Positions 50,652 to 55,510 of a stretch of DNA of 55,510 nucleotides are shown here, in pieces. Source of the stretch: Hyphomicrobiales bacterium (lineage in GTDB: Bacteria > Pseudomonadota > Alphaproteobacteria > Rhizobiales > Rhizobiaceae); contig UCCA01000025.1 in the NCBI GenBank assembly GCA_900470805.1, positions 31,058 to 86,567 on the forward strand. The letters are read 5' to 3'. The stretch's first letter is position 1. Every line of letters begins with the position of its first letter. The notes beneath the pieces were generated by a model. That model was not told the origin of the DNA. It saw nothing but the letters and a program-made list of their open reading frames with translations, and searched no databases. The translations under genes were made by a program, and so were the position numbers.

Positions 50652-50685
50652 GAGGGGCGAGCCTCACCCAGCAGAATGTTGAATT

Positions 50686-50706
50686 AGGTGGCACTTGGTG
50701 CTACCT
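50686..50706. promoter_or_regulatory. Candidate operator of the HigBA-like module
   Basis: AGGTGGCAC-TTG-GTGCTACCT is an inverted repeat with 9-base arms and one mismatch. It ends 7 bases before the toxin start codon. HigA-type antitoxins bind such palindromes before their own operon. Confidence 0.55.
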
Positions 50707-50713
50707 TTAAGCC

Positions 50714-51080
50714 GTGAGCGAGCGCGTCTTTAAAACATCATGGTTTGCCAAGGCGGCTCGGAAGGCGCGCATTCCGGATAAGGATTTGTGCCGTGCGATC
50801 CGACAGGTGGCCCAAGGTCAGGCGGACAATCTCGGAGGCGGGGTTTTCAAGGAAGCGCCTCAATGACAACAGGCACCGTTCGATCATCTTGGCGAGGGCC
50901 GGCCAATTCTGGGTGTACGAATATCTGTTCCCCAAGCAGGATCGGGCCAATATAGACGAAGGCAAACTGGTGGCCTTTCGCCAGCTTGCGAAGGCCTACG
51001 CCGCATTGAACGACCGTCAGGTTGAAGAGTTGCTGCGTACCGGCCAATTCAAGGAGATATGCAATGACGACCCGGCGTAA
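50714..51080 (+). pseudogene. Frameshifted RelE/HigB-type toxin gene
   Basis: From the GTG at 50714, the first 46 codons read as a toxin start (VFKTSWFAKAARKARIPDKD) and stop early at 50864-50866. The rest of the protein continues in another frame from 50853 (KRLNDNRHRSIILARAGQFW, then VYEYLFPKQDRANID) to 51080. Removing one G in AAGGAAG (50849-50855) joins them into about 121 residues with the basic RSIILARAG core of RelE/HigB-like toxins (DUF1044 type). This looks like a real one-base insertion or a sequencing error. The 3' end overlaps the antitoxin by 17 bases. Confidence 0.8.
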
Positions 51081-51387
51081 GTTCAAGTCCGATGCCTTCG
51101 AGGCCATCCATTCCTCCGCAGTGGCGCTGTTCAAGGTCGGTGGCATCGACAAAGCGACGTTGCGCGGCTTCGATGAGGCATGTCTGACGGCACCGCCGGA
51201 ACTAGCTCCCCAGGAGATCAAGGCGCTGCGCGAACGCAACAACGTCAGCCAGCCGGTCTTTGCCCGTTACCTGAACACCAGTGAATCCACCGTCCAGAAG
51301 TGGGAGAGCGGCGCCAAGCGGCCGAGCGGCTTGGCACTGAAACTACTCTCTGTCGTCGAGAAGCACGGGCTTGAGGTCTTGGGTTAG
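51064..51387 (+). CDS. HigA-like antitoxin, XRE-type helix-turn-helix
   Basis: A 107-residue protein with an intact Cro/CI helix-turn-helix in its C-terminal half: IKALRERNNVSQPVFARYL, then NTSESTVQKWESGAKRPSG. It ends in a short tail, ALKLLSVVEKHGLEVLG, as in HigA antitoxins that follow their toxin gene. The start overlaps the last codons of the broken toxin gene. It probably binds the palindrome before the toxin. The phnF stop is convergent, 3 bases away. Confidence 0.88.
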   Translation: MTTRRKFKSDAFEAIHSSAVALFKVGGIDKATLRGFDEACLTAPPELAPQEIKALRERNNVSQPVFARYLNTSESTVQKWESGAKRPSGLALKLLSVVEKHGLEVLG

Positions 51388-51390
51388 CCC

Positions 51391-52122
51391 TCAATTCTCG
51401 ATCGTGAACTGCACCCGGTCCGCCGCGAACCGCGTGACCGAATATTGCACCGGCACGCCGTCGATATCGGTGTTCACAGCCTTGGTGATCAGCACGATCG
51501 CGCCCGGCGTCAGTTCTAGCGCCATCAGGTCGGCAGCCTCCGCGTGGGCGGCGGTGATTTCCGTTGTGGCGCGCACATAGTCTGACAGACCGAGTGCCGC
51601 AAACGCGCGGGTGATCGATTCCGTCGTCTCGTAGGCATCGGCCATCCCGGCGAAACGCGGCGCCGGAAACCACGAGGTCGCGCTCGAGACCGGCCGCCCG
51701 TCCGCCTTGCGCACCGTTTCCAGCCGGATCACGGGAGCGCCCGCCGCAAGCCTCAGCCAGCGCGCCACTTCTTCGCTCGCGGCTTCCTCGCCATGGCCGA
51801 GCAGCAGCCCGCGCGTCTCGCGCGCCTGCTCGCCGATGCCGCTGTTGAAGCGCGTCCGCCTGCTGATCGGAAAGTTCAGCCGTTCCTTGCGCTCGATCAG
51901 CGTGCCGCGCCCCTGCACGGCGCGCACGATGCCTTCCTGCGCCAGTGCCGCGATGGCGCTGCGCACCGTATGCCTGTTGACGCCGAACTGCGCCGCCAGC
52001 ACCGTTTCCGGCGGCACCATCCCCGTCTCGTCATAGGCGCCGGCGCTGATCGCCTGGCGAATCCGGTCGGCGATCTGCCGCCACAGCGCCACGCCCGTCT
52101 GTCTCTGTACCTGCCCGGCCAT
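51391..52122 (-). CDS. phnF: GntR-family regulator PhnF
   Basis: A 243-residue regulator with an N-terminal winged helix (LWRQIADRIRQAI, then FGVNRHTVRSAIAAL) and a UTRA ligand domain behind it (VIRLETVRKADGRPVS). It is divergent from phnG, the usual PhnF layout, and probably represses the phn genes. The ATG at 52122 has GAGGGA before it; a GTG 12 bases upstream is possible. Ligand and mode are not visible. Confidence 0.9.
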   Translation of the reverse strand: MAGQVQRQTGVALWRQIADRIRQAISAGAYDETGMVPPETVLAAQFGVNRHTVRSAIAALAQEGIVRAVQGRGTLIERKERLNFPISRRTRFNSGIGEQARETRGLLLGHGEEAASEEVARWLRLAAGAPVIRLETVRKADGRPVSSATSWFPAPRFAGMADAYETTESITRAFAALGLSDYVRATTEITAAHAEAADLMALELTPGAIVLITKAVNTDIDGVPVQYSVTRFAADRVQFTIEN

Positions 52123-52197
52123 TTTGTCCCTCACGCACGTCGCGGTGTCACACGCTTGTCACCTCGGCGATTTAGATCTAGGTATAGCTTGTATGGT

Positions 52198-52215
52198 TGT
52201 CTATATCAATAGACA
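52198..52215. promoter_or_regulatory. Candidate PhnF operator
   Basis: The perfect inverted repeat TGTCTAT-ATCA-ATAGACA lies 16 bases before the phnG start in the divergent gap. GntR/HutC-type regulators, including described PhnF proteins, recognise GTCTATA-like palindromes. A looser GTATAG copy lies just upstream. Confidence 0.65.
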
Positions 52216-52231
52216 TTTAAAGGATGTGACG

Positions 52232-52708
52232 ATGACCTTGGCGGAAATGAACGAGGCGAAGGCAGAGATCGACAGCGCCCGCAAGCGCACCGTCGATCTC
52301 CTGGCCCGCGCCGAACGGCAGGAACTGGACGCGGCCTGGCAGGCGCTGGATGACAAGCCGGTGGCGCAGCCGGTGCGTGGTCCCGAAACCGGCCTGGTCA
52401 TGGTCCGCGGCCGCATGGGCGGCGGCGGGGCGCCGTTCAATCTCGGAGAGGTCACCGTCACCCGCGCCACCATCCGCCTCGCATCCGGCACGGTCGGTCA
52501 CGCCCAGGCGCTCGGCACCGATCGCGAAAAGGCCCGCCTGTCCGCCATCTTCGACGCCCTCTGGCAGGAGCCGGCCACCCAGGCCTTCGTCGAGCAGGCC
52601 CTGCTCGCGCCGATCGCCGGCCGCCTCTCCGATGCCGATCGCCGCAAGGCCGACGAGACCGCGGCGACGCGCGTCGATTTCTTCACCATGGTTCGCGGAG
52701 ACGACTGA
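52232..52708 (+). CDS. phnG: Phosphonate C-P lyase system protein PhnG
   Basis: A 158-residue subunit of the PhnGHIJ core complex, which makes and processes the ribose-triphosphate phosphonate intermediate. It has the conserved MVRGRMGGGGAPFNLGEV segment and ATIRLASGTVGHAQALG, both typical of PhnG. AAGGA precedes the ATG at 52232; frames reading further upstream cross the operator. Its stop shares a base with the phnH start (TGATG). Confidence 0.94.
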   Translation: MTLAEMNEAKAEIDSARKRTVDLLARAERQELDAAWQALDDKPVAQPVRGPETGLVMVRGRMGGGGAPFNLGEVTVTRATIRLASGTVGHAQALGTDREKARLSAIFDALWQEPATQAFVEQALLAPIAGRLSDADRRKADETAATRVDFFTMVRGDD

Positions 52709-53331
52709 TGAGCCTCAAGACCGAAGCCCACAATACCGATGCGCTCTCCGGCGGTTTCGCCGAACCGGTGTTTCACGCCCAGAGCGTCTTCAAGCTGATG
52801 ATGGATGCCATGGCCCGCCCGGGCACCATCCAGACCGTCGCCCCCGATGCCGAACCGCCGGCGCCCCTCGGCATCGCCGCCGGCGCCATCGCGCTGACGC
52901 TGTGCGATCATGACACCCCCGTCTGGCTCTCGTCGGGCCTCGCCAAGTCCGCCGTGCCGCAATGGCTCGGCTTCCACACCGGTGCCCCAGTGACCAATGA
53001 GAAGGCCGAATCCCGCTTCGCCCTAGTCGAGAATGCCGCAGCACTGTCCTCCTTCGGGCTGTTTTCGCAGGGAACGCAGGAATATCCGGATCGCTCGACG
53101 ACGCTTGTCATCGAACTGCCGGATCTCGAAAACGGCCGCCGGCTGGCGCTGATGGGCCCCGGCATCAAGGCCGTCACCGATATCGCGCCGACAGGCCTGC
53201 CGGAGAGCTTCCTGCATCTGTGGATCGAAAACCGTGCGCTCTTCCCGCGCGGCGTCGATCTCGTGCTGACCTCGGGCAGCCGTTTCCTCTGCCTTCCCCG
53301 CACCACCAAGATCACCGCAACGGAGATGTGA
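52708..53331 (+). CDS. phnH: Phosphonate C-P lyase system protein PhnH
   Basis: A 207-residue subunit of the C-P lyase core complex. Landmarks are the N-terminal GGFAEPVFHAQSVFKLMMDA, then MARPGTIQ, the central LTLCDHDTPVWL, and the C-terminal RNALFPRGVD-type ENRALFPRGVDLVL. It overlaps phnG by one base and ends 4 bases before phnI. Length is normal for the family. Confidence 0.94.
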   Translation: MSLKTEAHNTDALSGGFAEPVFHAQSVFKLMMDAMARPGTIQTVAPDAEPPAPLGIAAGAIALTLCDHDTPVWLSSGLAKSAVPQWLGFHTGAPVTNEKAESRFALVENAAALSSFGLFSQGTQEYPDRSTTLVIELPDLENGRRLALMGPGIKAVTDIAPTGLPESFLHLWIENRALFPRGVDLVLTSGSRFLCLPRTTKITATEM

Positions 53332-53335
53332 CCCC

Positions 53336-54445
53336 ATGTATGTTGCCGTCAAGGGTGGCGAGGCCGCCATATCCAATGCCCATCGCCTGCTTGCCGACCG
53401 CCGCCGCGGCGACCGCGCGCTTCCCGCCATCGGCATCGAGCAGATCGTCGCCCAGCTGGCGCTCGCCGTCGACCGTGTCATGGCCGAGGCCTCGCTCTAC
53501 GACCGCACGCTGGCAGCGCTTGCCGTGCGCCAGTCGCGCGGCGACATGATCGAGGCGATCTTCCTGCTGCGCGCCTACCGCACCACGCTGCCGCGCTTCG
53601 GCTATTCGCAGCCGGTCGACACCGCGAAGATGAAGATCGAGCGCCGCGTCTCCGCCACCTACAAGGACCTGCCAGGCGGCCAGCTGCTCGGCCCGACCTT
53701 CGACTATACCCACCGCCTGCTCGATCCCTCGCTCCTGACCGATGAGCCCGTCGAGGAGCCGACCCTGCGCGACGCCGAAACCGGCCGCGTCATCCGCGTC
53801 TCGGAAATCCTTGCCCAGGAAGGCCTGATCGAGGGCGATGGCGAGATGCCGGAGGATCACGAGGTCGGCGATCTCACCCGCGAACCGATGGAATTCCCGA
53901 TGAGCCGCGATCTGCGCCTGCAGGCGCTTGCCCGCGGCGACGAGGGCTTCCTTTTGGCGCTCGGCTATTCCACCCAGCGCGGCTATGGCCGCAACCACCC
54001 CTTCACCGGCGAAATCCGCATCGGCGAGGTCGAGGTGGAGTTCGATGTGCCGGAACTCGGCTTTGCCGTCTCGCTCGGCTCCATCCAGGTCACCGAATGC
54101 CAGATGGTCAACCAGTTCAAGGGCTCATCCAAGGCGCCGCCGCAGTTCACCCGCGGCTATGGTCTGGTCTTCGGCCAGAGCGAGCGCAAGGCGATGTCCA
54201 TGTCGCTGGTCGATCGTGCACTGCGTGCCGAAGAGCTCGGCGAGGACATCACCGCACCGGCGCAGGACGAGGAATTCGTCATCTCGCACGCCGACAACGT
54301 CCAGTCGACAGGCTTCGTCGAGCATCTGAAGCTACCGCATTACGTCGATTTCCAGGCCGAGCTCGATCTCGTCCGCCGCATGCGCAACGACTTCGAAGCC
54401 GCCCGCACGGGTGGCGACGACGGCATCAAGGAGGCCGCCGAATGA
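53336..54445 (+). CDS. phnI: Phosphonate C-P lyase subunit PhnI
   Basis: A 369-residue core subunit. With PhnG, H and L it attaches the phosphonate to the ribose of ATP, displacing adenine. Family features include the start MYVAVKGGEAAISNAH, RRVSATYKDLPGGQLLG, and QRGYGRNHPFTGEIRIG. The zinc-ligand-like SHADNVQSTGFVEHLKLPHY is near the end. It overlaps phnJ by 4 bases (ATGA). Confidence 0.95.
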   Translation: MYVAVKGGEAAISNAHRLLADRRRGDRALPAIGIEQIVAQLALAVDRVMAEASLYDRTLAALAVRQSRGDMIEAIFLLRAYRTTLPRFGYSQPVDTAKMKIERRVSATYKDLPGGQLLGPTFDYTHRLLDPSLLTDEPVEEPTLRDAETGRVIRVSEILAQEGLIEGDGEMPEDHEVGDLTREPMEFPMSRDLRLQALARGDEGFLLALGYSTQRGYGRNHPFTGEIRIGEVEVEFDVPELGFAVSLGSIQVTECQMVNQFKGSSKAPPQFTRGYGLVFGQSERKAMSMSLVDRALRAEELGEDITAPAQDEEFVISHADNVQSTGFVEHLKLPHYVDFQAELDLVRRMRNDFEAARTGGDDGIKEAAE

Positions 54446-55323
54446 CCGATCTCGCCACCTACAACTTCGCCTATCTCGACGAGCAGACCAAGCGGATGAT
54501 CCGTCGCGCCATCCTCAAGGCGATCGCCATCCCCGGCTACCAGGTTCCCTTCGCCTCGCGCGAAATGCCGATGCCCTACGGCTGGGGTACCGGCGGCGTG
54601 CAGGTCACGGCCTCGATCATCGGCCCCGACGATGTCCTCAAGGTCATCGACCAGGGCGCCGACGACACGACGAATGCCGTCTCCATCCGCGCCTTCTTCC
54701 AGAAGGTAGCCAATGTCGCGGTGACGACGCACACCAAGGATGCCACCATCATCCAGACCCGCCACCGCATCCCCGAGGAAAAGCTCGGCGAGAACCAGGT
54801 GCTGGTCTACCAGGTGCCGATCCCGGAACCCTTGCGCTTCCTCGAGCCACGCGAGACCGAGACCCGCAAGATGCATGCGCTGGAGGAATACGGCCTCATG
54901 CATGTGAAGCTCTACGAGGACATCGCCCACAACGGCCGCATCTCCAAGACCTACGCCTACCCGGTCAAGGTCGCCGGCCGTTACGTCATGGACCCGTCGC
55001 CGACGCCGAAGTTCGACAATCCGAAGATGCACATGTCCGACGCCCTGCAGCTCTTCGGCGCCGGCCGCGAAAAGCGCATCTACGCCGTGCCGCCCTACAC
55101 CGAAGTCGTCAGCCTCGATTTCGAGGACTACCCCTTCGAGATCCAGCGCTTCGGCAAGCCCTGCGCGCTCTGCGGCGCCGAGGACGTCTATCTCGATGAG
55201 GTCATCCTCGACGACAAGGGCGGCCGCATGTTCGTCTGCTCCGACACCGATCACTGCGAGGACCGCCGCGAGAGTGGCCATGCTGGCGAGCTGCTGGGGC
55301 AGGAGCGGGAGGCTGCGGAATGA
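54442..55323 (+). CDS. phnJ: C-P lyase radical SAM subunit PhnJ
   Basis: A 293-residue radical S-adenosylmethionine enzyme that breaks the carbon-phosphorus bond of the ribose cyclic-phosphonate intermediate. The cysteines at 241, 244, 266 and 272 (CALC, VCSDTDHC) sit at the same numbers as in the E. coli protein, and Gly32, site of the glycyl radical there, is also kept (IPGYQVPF). The gene appears complete. A long palindromic repeat follows, so phnK is expected beyond the window. Confidence 0.96.
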   Translation: MTDLATYNFAYLDEQTKRMIRRAILKAIAIPGYQVPFASREMPMPYGWGTGGVQVTASIIGPDDVLKVIDQGADDTTNAVSIRAFFQKVANVAVTTHTKDATIIQTRHRIPEEKLGENQVLVYQVPIPEPLRFLEPRETETRKMHALEEYGLMHVKLYEDIAHNGRISKTYAYPVKVAGRYVMDPSPTPKFDNPKMHMSDALQLFGAGREKRIYAVPPYTEVVSLDFEDYPFEIQRFGKPCALCGAEDVYLDEVILDDKGGRMFVCSDTDHCEDRRESGHAGELLGQEREAAE

Positions 55324-55356
55324 GGGCATTGACCATGCGCCGCCGCGCAAGCCGCG

Positions 55357-55504
55357 CCCCCCTCTGCCCTGCCGGGCATCTCCCCCTCAAGGGGGGAGAT
55401 CGATCCGTTGCGATCTCCCGGCCAAACACTAAACATGGAGCGAGCGGGCGCGCCCACCCGATCTCCCCCCTTGAGGGGGAGATGTCCGGCAGGACAGAGG
55501 GGGG
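55357..55504. repeat. RIME-like palindromic intergenic repeat
   Basis: Two 45-base arms (55357-55401 and 55460-55504) are almost perfect inverted copies. Each contains a C-rich run, a TCTGCCCTGCCGG-type segment and a nested CTCCCCCTCAAGGGGGGAG hairpin. The arms are separated by a 58-base non-repeated middle. The right arm matches the arm at 67-113 with few changes. It lies 33 bases after phnJ. Confidence 0.8.
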
Positions 55505-55510
55505 TAACCC

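Noticed and set aside
1..55510. CRISPR array, rRNA genes, IS elements or prophage genes
   Set aside because: No spaced short direct repeats, rRNA signatures, transposase or phage structural motifs were seen.

Overview
The window looks like chromosomal DNA of an alphaproteobacterium of the Rhizobiales, most likely Rhizobiaceae. The reasons are high GC, a Cpa/Tad pilus cluster in the alphaproteobacterial order, a TTAA-N7-TTAA (CtrA-type) site in that cluster, a BMP-type nucleoside transporter linked to deo/cdd genes, and GC-rich palindromic intergenic repeats at both ends of the kind known as RIME elements in rhizobia. I could not search databases, so all names rest on motifs and gene order recognised by eye.

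Layout. (1) 0.2-3.5 kb: two dipeptide/oligopeptide ABC permeases and an amidase. (2) 3.4-6.2 kb, minus strand: an NlpC/P60 cell-wall hydrolase, a MarR-like regulator and an M17 leucyl aminopeptidase. (3) 6.3-18.8 kb: a Flp/Tad pilus locus with a TPR lipoprotein (TadD-like), TadC, TadB, CpaF, CpaE, CpaD, CpaC, CpaB, prepilin peptidase CpaA, the Flp pilin, a stand-alone secretin-N-domain protein and two TadE-type pseudopilins; a LysE exporter lies between the TPR gene and tadC. (4) 19-30.5 kb: nucleoside uptake and salvage. deoB-add-upp run rightward. A leftward operon encodes BMP binding protein, ABC ATPase, two permeases, cytidine deaminase, purine nucleoside phosphorylase, deoxyribose-phosphate aldolase and thymidine phosphorylase. 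Together they import nucleosides, deaminate and phosphorolyse them, recover bases and feed the sugar into central metabolism.

(5) 30.9-33.3 kb: tRNA-Ser(GGA) with a small, apparently lower-GC accessory islet (a glycosyltransferase-like orphan and a hexapeptide acyltransferase). (6) 33.4-36.2 kb: pncB, a small membrane protein and a glyoxylate/hydroxypyruvate reductase. (7) 36.2-42.9 kb: a yejABEF-type peptide importer, with a PIN-domain toxin/antitoxin pair wedged between yejE and yejF. (8) 43.2-49.2 kb: mepA, methylglyoxal synthase, glucokinase, an ABC exporter, dapB and gpmA. (9) 49.3-51.4 kb: a divergent HxlR regulator/SDR pair, then a RelE/HigB-type toxin gene broken by a one-base frameshift beside an intact HigA-like antitoxin. 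(10) 51.4-55.3 kb: phnF and divergent phnGHIJ of the carbon-phosphorus lyase pathway, ending in a palindromic repeat that probably separates phnJ from phnK beyond the window.

Most of the window is ordinary core and niche metabolism. The points most worth a second look are the toxin/antitoxin insertion in the yej operon with its own candidate operator, the decayed HigB toxin beside a preserved antitoxin, the tRNA-linked islet, the CtrA-type box before cpaB, and the orphan secretin-N-domain protein with its two TadE partners. I did not find a clearly new multi-gene system.
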